64,000 nt of DNA from Kiritimatiellia bacterium. Its GTDB lineage: Bacteria; Verrucomicrobiota; Kiritimatiellia; CAIVKH01. Of this stretch, positions 48,505 to 59,200 are shown piece by piece. Location: NCBI GenBank assembly GCA_027493775.1, contig JAOSKE010000001.1, forward strand, positions 434,001-498,000, read 5' to 3'. Under the pieces are notes generated by a model that saw only the letters and a list, made by a program, of their open reading frames with translations, was not told the origin of the DNA and did no database searches. The first letter of the stretch is position 1, and every line of letters starts with the position of its first letter. The translations under genes were made by a program, and so were the position numbers.

Positions 48505-49337
48505 TGGCCCTTCTTCTTTCGCAATGCTCTCAGGAGCAGATCACCAACAACGCCCATGACCTGCGTCGCATGACGAGCTTCTTCTGCTGTGACCGTCGGT
48601 AGCCAGGGGCGACCGTGGCCGGTTCCTTGTTTGTTTCGTAACGTATTGACGGCGCACGCGGCTTCATAGAGCGCTCGCTGAAGTCGATGCTGAGGAGGTT
48701 CGCCATTCGCCGCAGCGTCGGCAGGCGTTTTTAGATCGAGTGCTACGAATGCCTGGCCCAGGGCTGCGGAAAAGTTGTGCGGCGGATTGGCGTTGTTCCA
48801 GCATTCCCGAAGCACATACGCCGCAATCGCCTCCAGAATATCCTTCCCTGTGCCGACGACCAACGCAGCATCCTCGGCTCCCTTTTGCGCGCGTCGCACG
48901 TATCCCGCCAAAGCTTCCGTGAGTTCTGTGCCTTCGAGAGCATCCAGGACCGCAGGCCGGAGCTCACCATCTGACGTCAGGATGAAGCCTTCCGACGCCA
49001 TCACCTCGCGGAGGTTGGCAATCGCGTCCTGGCCCACATGATTGGGAGAATCCGCCCGAAATCCTCCATGAGTGCGGACCATCGCAAGCAGTTGTCCGAC
49101 AAAACCTCGGCCATTCTCATGGGAATGCTCGATAGCCCAACCCAGCACCGCGCGAACCCGCTTCAGTTTGCCTACGGTCTGACCTTGTGAGTTGGGGTCG
49201 CCCGGAGTGAGCTTCCATTGCGTGATACAGAACAGGATGTCAGAGTGACTCGGATCGCGTCGATCTGTTTGGGCATCATCAACGAGGCGTGCCACGGCGA
49301 ACGCTATCGCATCATTGAGCGGTGGGCGGTGTGTCAT
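48501..49337 (-). CDS. Abi_C (abortive-infection C-terminal) domain protein
   Basis: A 278-residue protein whose C-terminal ~90 residues match the Abi_C pattern (CAVNTLRNKQGTGHGRPW, then HATQVMGVVGDLLLRAL). The RNxxGTGHG segment is the hallmark. The N-terminal half is helical with no named domain. Abi_C proteins are found in abortive-infection contexts; the biochemical role is unknown. ATG 49337 overlaps the UvrD stop (ATGA), which favours it over an in-frame start further upstream; its stop overlaps the methylase start. Confidence 0.75.
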   Translation of the reverse strand: MTHRPPLNDAIAFAVARLVDDAQTDRRDPSHSDILFCITQWKLTPGDPNSQGQTVGKLKRVRAVLGWAIEHSHENGRGFVGQLLAMVRTHGGFRADSPNHVGQDAIANLREVMASEGFILTSDGELRPAVLDALEGTELTEALAGYVRRAQKGAEDAALVVGTGKDILEAIAAYVLRECWNNANPPHNFSAALGQAFVALDLKTPADAAANGEPPQHRLQRALYEAACAVNTLRNKQGTGHGRPWLPTVTAEEARHATQVMGVVGDLLLRALRKKKGQ

Positions 49338-51278
49338 ACGTTCACCCCCGTCGCGGCCAAGAACTGCTGTCCGATCACCGCCGCCGGACATTGCGGGCCG
49401 AGTTCGTGAATGAATTGGGATGCCATCGTCTTGGCCGTCGTGCCCACGGTGCGTGTCGTGCGGGCACGCATCCTAAACGCCACAGCGGCGGGCAGGCCGG
49501 TCACTGATGAGAGGACAAGCGTGTGCCGGGTGCGGGTTATGGCCACATAGAACAGCCGCCTCTGCTCCTCCATCGCCCGCTGCTGCTCTTGCTGCGTGGC
49601 GTCGGTGTCGATGCTGGGGATCAAGCCCTGGAGGCAGGCGCATACGACAACTAGGTCGGCGGTCAGCCCCTTGGACTTGTGAAGGCTCATGACGCGGATG
49701 TAGTCCACGTCGGTGGGCATTTCAGGCTGGGACACGTGCCGCCGCATCGTGTCGCCGAGCTTCCGGGGACCAAAGTCGTCTTCCTCAAGAGTTGCCGCGA
49801 TCTCGATAAACGGAGCGGCCCACGGTTCACCTGCCGGGAACACGGCATCTACCAGAGGCTGCCCGGTCACGCCGTTAAGTTTGACGATCTGGACTTGGAG
49901 CGCCTGGAAACGGGTGACGATGTGCACGGTGTACGGGAGCGCCAGGGCCCCACCGGCCAGCTTCTCCAACGCCTGCCACGGACTGTCGCCACTGCTCTCA
50001 CAGTGCGTCCGCAAGCGTGCCCACCCAGCATCGGCCAGGGAGTTATTGCCGAAGCCGCACCAGCAGCGCAGCGCCACGCGATCCTCCGGGTTGGCCAAGA
50101 GGATCAGCAATGCCATTGCCTGCTGCGCCCGCGACTCGTTGATGTTCTTGGGATCGCCGTCCAGCAGCTCCTCGCTGAAGAAGCTGTGCGCCGGCACGCC
50201 TAGGCCGTTGAGCTGGTCACGCACCAGGTAGCCGAATTCACGACGAGGCGCGAGCACCAGTACGTTGCTAGGCTCGACCGCCCCTGCATCCACGCGAGCC
50301 TTGATGAAGGCAGCGATTCCAGCCGCTTCGTCCTGCATGTTCGGCCACTGCACGGAGTGAATCTCGCCCACGGGGTTGCCGGGCATGGGTTGAAGCTGTC
50401 GGTTGCTGCGGGATGCATTGTGCGAAATCAGCGCGTTGGCCATCGCCACGACGTCGTGCGGGCATCGACGGCACTGGTCGAGGCCCGCCTCCTCGGTGTT
50501 CGGATGTGTGCCGGGAAACTCGACGATGCCCTCGGGGTGAGCGTGCTTGAACGAGTAGATGGACTGGTCCTCGTCACCCACGACCACGAGGTTGCCGTTG
50601 GCCAGAAGATCGACGAGGTGCTGCTCGGCGCGATTGAGGTCTTGGTATTCATCCACCAGCAAGTGGTCGAACATGGTGCGGTACGGCGACTGTGGATTAT
50701 TGCGCAGGTACTTGATGCCCTCGGGGATCAACTCGCCAATCAGAATGGCCTCGTGGAATCGCAGCCACGCCAACAGTGCTGCCTGGTACGCCTGATCCGC
50801 AGCATCGTGCGGCCATCCGGGCTGATGGTGCTGAAGGCGAAGCCCAGGCGGCCGAGAAGGCCAGGAGTTTCTTGCCGCAGACACGAATGCCTCCAAGCCC
50901 GCCCTTGCAGAGGTCCTGAAGGAGGAACCGCTCCTCGAATCGCAGCAGCGGCCGAGGCACGCGACCTGTTACCTCCAAGACGTCCTGAGCCGACAGCATC
51001 GAGAAGCAGAACCCGTGGACGGTCTGGGTGAGAATGTCCTCCGCGCCACTGACCCCAAGCCGTGAAATGGCACGCGTGATATCTTCCGCCGCCGTTCGCG
51101 TAAAGGTGCAGGCGAGGATGCGCTCCGGGATGGCCTGGCCCACTTCAAGCAAGCGAGTCAGGCGGCGCATCAGCGCAAACGTCTTCCCCGTGCCAGGTCC
51201 AGCGACAACGCAGAGCGGTGAGTTGGGCGTTGCCGCGATCTGAAGTGCTTGACCTTGAAGTCCGTCGTTCCAGGGCAT
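49334..51278 (-). CDS. UvrD/Rep-like superfamily 1 helicase, frameshifted
   Basis: A 3'-5' DNA helicase of about 648 residues. Walker A is VAGPGTGKTFALMRRL, motif Ia-like ACTFTRTAAEDI, motif II LLVDEYQDLNRAEQ, motif III VVGDEDQSIYSFKHA, motif V SLHKSKGLTADLVV and motif VI RRLFYVAITRTRHTL. One extra C (plus strand) at 50843-50845 breaks it; correction gives FSAAWLRLQHHQPGW. It starts inside the stop of the upstream helicase gene (TAATG). Likely remodels or unwinds invading DNA. Confidence 0.88.
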
Positions 51279-54200
51279 TATGCGTCCCCCTGTGCATCAA
51301 GAATCTGCCTTGCGCTGACCAGAACGCTTCCCTTGGCCTTAGCCAGCAGTGCTCCGAAGGGATCCTGGACGCGGGCAAGCCGTGGGTTGGACGTGGCGCA
51401 GTTGTAGACGGCATAGAGCCAGTAGTCCTGCCGTATGTTGCATGCCTTGGCCCACTCGTTGGCGGACACCTCGATGTCGCCGGTCGTAGCGCGGCCCTTG
51501 ACCTCGATGGATCGTTTCTCGTTGCCGGGGCGAATGGAAAGCAGATCGAAACCTGGATTGTCCGGCAGCCCGGCAAGGCGGGCGAGATCGGGCGTGTGGA
51601 CGTCCAGGACCTTAGCTCCGGCGGCTTCCTCGAACGCCTGCGCTAATTGCATGGCGACCATCTCGACGTTCGTGTTGTGCTGCTCGATATCCGCCGGATC
51701 GGAAGACGGCACCACGAGCGCGTGGGCTACGAAGGTGACCTCGTCGGGCGCAATCAGATCGGGTTCCCGGTGCAGAACGGCCAGGGCGTTTTGACGGCGG
51801 GTGGCCAGTTCGCGCTGCTGGCGTTTGACCTCTTCCAGCGCCTCCATCGCCTTGCGGTTGCCGCTGCGGGCCTTGTCGGAGTGCTTGGCGCGGGCTACGG
51901 CTAGTTCGGTCTCCTGGTAGTCGAATCCCCGGCGGATGAATCCTTCGCGCTCTGGGATGCTGTCGGCGAGGGCCTTCTTGCGGTCGAGGGCCAATTCACG
52001 GGCGATTCGCTCAGCCAGATAGGCGCGGGCGAGTTCTTTCTGTTCGGAAGCGACCACGGCCAGCCGCTGGGCCGACGCGGGAAGCCCTTGGCCACCCTTC
52101 AGAAGTAGGAGATGTTCGACCGGGCACATGCATATCTCGGAACCCTCTTGCTGGCGGATCCCGACGAGGCGGCAGTCGAGTATTTCTTCCTGAGCGAGAT
52201 CGGGCAGTTCGGAGTCAGCCCGGCGAACCACGGAGAGAAGCGCCATGTGGAAGAGGTAGGGCTTCGTGGCCGAAGGATCGATGAAGACCGCGCCCCGCTT
52301 GCCGATGTCGGCCAGCCGTTCGGTTGCCAGGGCACGGAACCGCTCGAACACCGGTTCGCCGGGATGGAGCCAGATGACATCCTTGCGGTCCGATGGGCGC
52401 GCCACCGAGAAATTCTCCCTGCATTTCTCCGGGTACAGTTCGAGGACGGGGAAGAGCGGGTCCATTGCGCCGAAACGGAGGGGCCGGAGAGAAAACACGC
52501 CTTCCATGTCGCCCTCGATCTCGATGTCCATAAGCGGGGCGGCTTGCTGGATGTACTGGCGGGTGTAGCCGGGGAGCAGGCGGAAGTAGACTTCCTGTTC
52601 TATGTTGGCGCGAAGGCGCGGGAGGTCTTTCGCCACGTCACCGCCGGTTCCGTAGAGAGACTTCTCGCGCTTGGCCAGGGCTTCGATCTGTTCCTTGGTC
52701 AGGCGTCCGTCGAGTTGCCGGGCCACGGCATCGGCGTCCTCGGTGACGGCCAGTTCCATGTATCGCTTGATGGAGACGCCTTCAGAAGATGCGGCCGATG
52801 CAGTCGAAGACCTTGTCGGACTGGAGTTCCTTCCGAATCTTCTCTAGCTTGTCGAGCAGCACCTTGAGAACCTTGCCTTCGCGGGTCGAGGGGGCGACTA
52901 GGTTCGTGATGACAACCGGGTCGTGCTTCTGGCCGTAGCGGTGGATGCGGCCCATGCGTTGTTCAAGACGCGCGGGGTTCCACGGCACGTCATAGTTGAT
53001 CATGATCCAGCAGAACTGGAGGTTGATGCCTTCGCCCGCGGCGTCCGTACAGATCAGGAACCGTGCGCCGCCCTGGTCGAGGGGCTTGCGGAACCGGTCC
53101 ACCTCTTCCTCGCGCTGGAGATACTGCATGCCGCCGTGAATCTGCGCGATCTGGCCGGTGTAGCCCATGCCGCTAAGCCGCCGCACGAGAAACTCCAGCG
53201 TATCCCGGTGCTCAGTGAACACGATGAACTTCTCGCCACTGAACCGAGAGTCGGTCAGAATCTCACGGAGCTTGTCGAACTTCGACTCGTGGCCGCCGTC
53301 GTGAACCTTGCGGGCAAGATCGAGTAGTTCCTTGACCTGCTCCTTCTCGGCCAATAGATCGGTGAGGGACGCCGCGACGACGCCCTGGAGAAGACGCTCT
53401 TCGGCGGCCTCGTGGGCTTCGCCGTGTTCTTCGTCGCCCTCGTCGTCCGCGCCCGTGGTGTCGAGCAGATCGTCCTCGTGCAACCTGGCCTGGAGGGTCA
53501 GCATCTGTTCGGTCGTGATCTTGCCGTCCTGAATGTCGTCGATCAGGGTGTTCAGCTTCTCCATGCGGCGCTCGAACGACCGGAGGAGCGCGTAGGTCGA
53601 GCTGGCCAGACGGCGCTGGAAGACGCTCATGGCAAGGCGCGCGGCTTCCCGGTTCAGCAGCTTGGCCTTGTTGTAGACGAAGCGCAGGTAGTCGGTGGTC
53701 TCGTCGTAGAGCTTCTGCTCGCTCACATTGCCCTGGGTGAGTTCGTACCCGAGCGTGTCGGACATGCGCTTCGGGTAGAGCGGCCGACCGTCCAGATAGA
53801 CCATCTCCTCCTTGGTGCGTCGGATGAAGTGCGCCTGCCGTTGTTCGGGAGGGTACTCGTCGAACGCATCCGGTGTCGCAAGCATCTCGGGTTCGAGAAG
53901 CCGCCAGATGGCATAATACGGATAGTCCTTGCCCATGTGCGGGGTGGCGGTCAGGAGAAGAAGATGATGGGCGCTCCAGCCCAGCCGCCAGTGGCCGTTC
54001 TGGGATTGTACGCCCGCGATGGCCTCGGCGAGAGAGTATCGGTCGGTCTTTCGGATGCGCAAATCGTTGCCCCGGTCTGCGGCCAGCTTGTGCGCCTCGT
54101 CGAAGATAACGAGGTCGTATGGCGCCACAGTCGTCTCCCGAAGACGGGCGAACATGCGAGGGCTGGCCAGCGTATCCACGCTAATGATCACGCGGTCTCC

Positions 54201-54848
54201 GGCATCCCCCTGGAATGGGTTGTCCGCACGCGCATCCGCCCCCGTGATGATCCGAAATGGAAGGTTGAACAGCGTCAGCAGCTCGCGACGCCAGTTGCCC
54301 ACCAGACCGGCAGGGGCGACGATCAGAATCCGGCGCAGCAGCCTCCGGGAGAGCATCTCCCGGATGTAGAGGCCGGACATGATGGTTTTGCCCGCGCCCG
54401 CGTCATCGGCCAGCAGGAAGCGCAGCCGGGGCTGCTTGAGCATGTGGTCGTAGACGGCGATGCGCTGGTGCGGAAGGGGGTCGATGCTGGATATCTCGGT
54501 GGCGAAGGTCGGGTTCATCAGGTGGCCGAGGGTCAGACGTTCGCCTTCGGCCAGAACTTTCACGATGTCCGGCTGAGCAGTGAAGTCCAGGATCGCGGGC
54601 GGAATTCGTTGCGGCTTGCTGTAGGTGGCTGACTCCTCGGCCATGCGCATCTCGAGCTGCTGGAGCTGGCTCCAGTAGAGCCGGGACGGCTTGGTCTGCT
54701 TGTTCTCCCACCGGTTAACGGTGGCGAACGAGACGCCCAAGCTGTCTGCCAGCGACTGCTGGGTCAGACCGATATCCCCGCGGAAGCGCTTGATGCGCTC
54801 GGCGTAGTCATCGCCCGGCTTCGGCCCTATCACATAGCGTTCTGTCAT
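51278..54848 (-). CDS. SNF2-type helicase with N-terminal HTH and C-terminal DUF3883, frameshifted
   Basis: First gene of the operon, about 1190 residues. Residues ~15-60 form an XRE-type HTH (GLTQQSLADSLGVSFATVNR). Then a SNF2 ATPase: LADDAGAGKTIMSGLY (Walker A), VIFDEAHKLAADRG (DEAH), and helicase C motifs FTEHRDTLEFLVRRL, QRMGRIHRYGQKHD. The C-terminal ~100 residues form DUF3883 (RSIEVKGRATTGDIEVS), a nuclease-like fold common in defence helicases such as DISARM DrmD. One extra A (plus strand) at 52784 splits it; removal gives GRIFEGVSIKRYMELAV. ATG 54848 is chosen; TTG 54869 is an alternative. Confidence 0.85.
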
Positions 54849-54894
54849 GTTCGCGTACGGTCTCCACAATAGTTATCAACGAAAATACTGCCCC

Positions 54895-54923
54895 ACCATA
54901 ACAAATGCTATGTTCTATGTCAA
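54895..54923 (-). promoter_or_regulatory. Strong candidate promoter of the defence operon
   Basis: On the minus strand TTGACA (54923-54918), a 17-bp spacer and TATGGT (54900-54895) lie about 46 bp upstream of the helicase ATG. It is the only good promoter-like sequence for the eight-gene run. The encoded N-terminal HTH could bind here; that is inference. Confidence 0.6.
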
Positions 54924-55056
54924 GAGGCCACGCGATGACTCCACATCGAAACAGATTCCGAGCTCGTGAGGTCGTTACCTGCCGAGATCACCACCGGATC
55001 CGCGCCTTCGCGGGAAAGAGAACAGTTGGTGTCAAGTCTAGCCATTCGGTTCTGTC

Positions 55057-55195
55057 GAAAAACCCCTAATGCAAAAACTTGCCTTGAAAAGGGGGTCAAA
55101 AACACAAGGGGCAGGCAGAGATCGTGGCTTGTGGGGCATTTGGCGAGGTCGTTTTTCGGAAGGATTTTCCAAATATTTTTGAGCAGGGGTTTTTC
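55057..55195. mobile_element. Short inverted-repeat element (MITE-like), 139 bp
   Basis: GAAAAACCCCT (55057-55067) is repeated exactly in inverse as AGGGGTTTTTC (55185-55195), with partial matching for several more bases on the outside. The interior is non-coding. Such ends resemble those of several IS families, so this may be a miniature or deleted IS. No target duplication was identified. Confidence 0.5.
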
Positions 55196-55240
55196 AGCAG
55201 AACCAATTATCAAGGGCTGACCCTCGCCTTGGATTGTCTC

Positions 55241-56021
55241 ACTGCTGTCCAAAACGCGCGAAAGTCTGACGAAAGAGGGGCCCTATTCCCTGAAAAAAGC
55301 ATCGTTGGGTCGTTTGCGCAAAACCGATCCCCCCTTTTATGAAGGACATGGGTTCTGCTGTCCAAGATCGAGTTCCCAGAACTCGGCTTGAACGAAAGGG
55401 GGCGGAAGCGGCGGTGTTTCATAGGGACGCTCAATCCAAACCCACAAGTCCCGGTAGGTGAAAAGGTTCAGCCGCAGCAGCGCCACGAGGTTGGAGAGGT
55501 GCCAGCCGCATTTGGATTTGAACTGCAGGTACTTGATCAGGAGTATGGCGATCAATGCTGTCCAAATCTGGATATACACCGCGTTGGCGGAGGTGCCGAC
55601 GAAGGTCTTGATGCGGAGATTCTGCTTGAGGTCCCTGAAGAACAGTTCGATCTGCCAGCGGGCTTTGTAGATCTGGGCGATGGTGGATGCGGCCAGATGC
55701 AGATTGTTGGTGAGAATCACCAGTTCCTCCTGTTTGTCTTCCCGCCAGACCGTGATCCGGCGGTACCGCCTTTTGACCCGCCGCCCAGCCTGAAAGACGT
55801 GAAACTCTCCGATCTCATCGGCGCGGACGGGTGAGTCGGCAGGTACCCCGCGCACGTGGTGCGAAAAGTCATTCCGGCTAAAAAGGGAAAGCCGTTGGCT
55901 GAACAGTCTGGCCTTGTGTGCGCTCATCTTGCGGGGTCTCCTGGTCAGGCTTGTTGGATATTTTCACCTTCAGCCTACCTCCAGACCCCGTTTCTAAAAA
56001 CTTGTTTTGGACACTACTGCT
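55241..56021 (-). mobile_element. Internally deleted IS4-like element, copy 1
   Basis: About 781 bp, nearly identical to 61096-61875. Left end ACTGCTGTCCAAAAC, right end (reverse complement) AGCAGTAGTGTCCAAAAC: shared core TGTCCAAAAC. It encodes only the C-terminal part of an IS4-type transposase. No clear target duplication. Confidence 0.75.
55337..55927 (-). pseudogene. Truncated IS4-family transposase, copy 1
   Basis: A 196-residue remnant. The IS4 YREK-type motif is present (IYKARWQIELFFRDLKQNL, carrying the catalytic Glu) together with the C-terminal helical region, but the N-terminal ~200 residues with the first two catalytic Asp residues are missing. The first 20 residues (MSAHKARLFSQRLSLFSRND) appear to join the original start to the C-terminal half, indicating one internal deletion. 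Not expected to be active alone. Confidence 0.75.
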
Positions 56022-56206
56022 CTACTGTCTGACCCCAACTACTCCCCAACTACTCCACATCGCGCACGATCAACACATGAGGCGTTTAGACTTCGTCGTT
56101 ATCCGTAGCACGCATTCGTCGCCGAATGAATAGATTGGTGCGGCTGGTTCATTCTGGTATCGTGACGGTGTGTCGGATGCGCCATGAACACTTTGCATGG
56201 AGGATC

Positions 56207-59200
56207 ATGACTACGATACCTAAACGCACGTTCAGAGCACACTGCTGTCGCCTCTCGACAATCCTATGTGCTGGTCTTTTCTCCGCCGCCCTCGGCTACT
56301 CCGTGGCTCAAACCATTTTTGATGACGCGCCGACCGTATCGACCCTCGACGACCTGGCCCAGCGCTATCTCTCCCATCGCGACAGCACGTACGCCGTGGT
56401 TGTGCCCGACTGGTATCTCTGGCCCGATCAAGTGGAAGCCATTGAGAGTCAGTACGGCCTTGCCGCATTTCAAAATGAACCGGGATGGTATTGGGCTTTC
56501 TCCGATGTCCTGTACTTCGACGCTGACAGCGACATCGCCAAGTATGTCCAACACAACGACGAATTGGTCATCTACGAAGACATGATCAATAGTGAATTGG
56601 CGGTTGTGAAACTGGCGGGCGAAAGCGCCGAAGAAGTGGTCGTGTATAAATCTCCCGAGTGGCCGGAGGTTCCCAAGGGTGAGAGCTACGCGAAATACTT
56701 GGGGCGAGAATTGTCGAAGCGTCGCGTCGTGTGGCGCGTGACGATGAAAGACAAGGCTATTGCCGAGCAAGAAGTTCTGACACAGGAAGAAGAGACCGAA
56801 GGCGGCGGAATTATGATGATGATTTCCGGCGGTTCCTGCGACGAAATCGTCTTCACGGCAGTTGAGCTTTCCACGAATATAGACGCCGTGGACATGGGGC
56901 TTTGTTTCCCCGCTGGTATCACCAACGCGGATATTTTCTGGGCTACGAACATCATGCCCGAAGGTTTCCCGTGGCAATTTGCGGCGACCAACTTGCCGGT
57001 CACCACCAACAGCGTGGTGTGGTCCTGGACAAACCTTGTGGAATCCAACGTGTTCTTTGCTGCCGCCGATTCCTGCGCGGATACCGATGACGACGGGCTG
57101 CCCGATGGGCGCGAGGTATTCGTCTACGGCACAGACAGGACTTTGTGGGACACCGATGGGGACAGTTACTCCGACGGTGAAGAATTGCAATGGGGCACCG
57201 ATCCGCTCGACATCCAAAGCATGCCACGACTCGGACGCGGCGTAGTGATCAATGAGATCGTATATAACCCACCCGGTTCCGACACGGGCAACGAATGGAT
57301 TGAGTTGTTTAACACCAATCGGGTTGACGTTGACCTCACAGATTTTCGGATACAAGTCGCCTCAAACGCTTTTCAGGATGTATTTTCGTTTCCGACGGGA
57401 ACGGTTGTCAACTCGGGCGATTTCCTGTTGGTCGGCGGCAGTGCTGTGACAAACGCAAACCATGTTGTCGAACTGAACATGATTAACAGGTTTAGTTTTG
57501 GCCCGACGGCAGGCGTGCGGCTCGTCTCGCCTGACTCGACCAGCAACGCGGTCGTTGATGCCTGTTTGTATGCGCCGACCAACACGTTCGGTCTGCCGAC
57601 TGCCGGTTTCGGGACCGATGGTTTTGCGCCCTACGCGGCCGAAGGATATAGCATTCTTCGTTTCAAGACGGGGTATGACTCCGATCATGCGAGCGACTGG
57701 ACGTTCACCAATACCCCAACGCCCACGGCCTCGGGAGAATTGCCGGACATAGATGGTGATGGCATCAGTAATTCCATTGAAATTGCGGGCTACGCAACGG
57801 CCTATGGAATTATCCACACAGACTTCAACACGGTAGATTCCGACTTCGACGGCTTGAGCGACGGAGTGGAGCGAACGAATAGCCCGCCGACAAATGGAAT
57901 GCAATATGACACCGACGGGGACGCGTTCCCTTGGACAACCAACGGAACATACAGGGGCAATGACGGCGATGAGATTGCCAGCGGGACCGATCCAACCAAT
58001 AGCGATACTGACGGTGATGGTCTCAATGATGGCTGGGAGTTGGCAATGGGCTACAATCCGACAAATACCGCCAACGGAACTGCGGATGCGGACGCAGATT
58101 TTGACGGCGACGGAGTCTCAAATGTGGCGGAAATGAATCAGAACAGCAATCCGATGAACGCCGCAAGTGCATCACTGATGCCCTATACGTTCAGGTTGGA
58201 GAGATTTCCGCGAGCATCGTGGAACCAAGAAGATGATATCGGCCTGCACTCACAGGCCGTCTTTCTGTTCGACAACATTCTGTATACCACGCTCGTGTGC
58301 GTTGTCGTTGCTGATGGCGGACACACAAATGAGGAATATTCGGTTGCATGGAGCGGTTCTGTCATTGACCACGACGAGGCACATGCCAGAACAAGCCTCG
58401 TATGGGCAACAATCGCGCCGGGTCAGGCAAGAATGTTGGTCAACGACAATGGGACGACATGGCCAAACGAAAACCCGAGCGAGTACGGCATAGATATGAT
58501 GGTAAGTCCGATCATGTTTCGGCTAATCGACGCTCAGGCGACGATTCAGCCTCACGGCACTTCATGGATATCGGGAACCCCGGCAATGCCCGCGCTGACG
58601 GCGGAGTGTTCGTTCTTCTACGGTCCCACATTCTCGGCATTCACGAACGAGTTTCTTTTCCAGAGCACGTATCCCCGACGAGGAACGGCTGATGATGTGC
58701 GCATTCCGTCATCGGGAACGATAAAGAGTCCGGCGGGCAGTGATGTTGACCTTGAACCGCTCTTTAGCAATCGCGTCTTCGGAGGGGAGGCGAGCGTAAC
58801 ATGGCAGATTCCGCCCGCCCCGGCGTTTACGCTGCCTTTCAGGATACTGGGACAGAATCCTAGTGATGCCGATGTTGAGACGTTCATCACCGCAAATCAG
58901 GGCGTTCATTGGTACGCGAAAGCGGTCGCGAGGGAAGAAGGCGGTAGGCAAGGAACAAAGAAGTACAACCAATTCAACGAGCTTCTTTCACCCAAAAATG
59001 AGCCCAATAAGACGGCTGGCATCAATGAAGGATGGGGCATCTTCCAGATGGATGTTGCAAGCGGAATACCTATAACCACAGATATGGTCTGGAATTGGAA
59101 GACAAATGTTCTCGCGGGAATTGCGCATCTGGATCGAATGCGGATAATCGAAGTGTCCTTCGAAAACGGCGTGCAGCGAACGTACCCGAGTCAATGGGAG

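Noticed and set aside
47515-48573. 352-residue plus-strand frame inside the methylase region
   Set aside because: Antisense to conserved DUF1156 sequence; shadow frame.
53412-54632. 406-residue plus-strand frame opposite the SNF2 helicase
   Set aside because: Antisense to helicase motifs; no family-like sequence or ribosome binding site.
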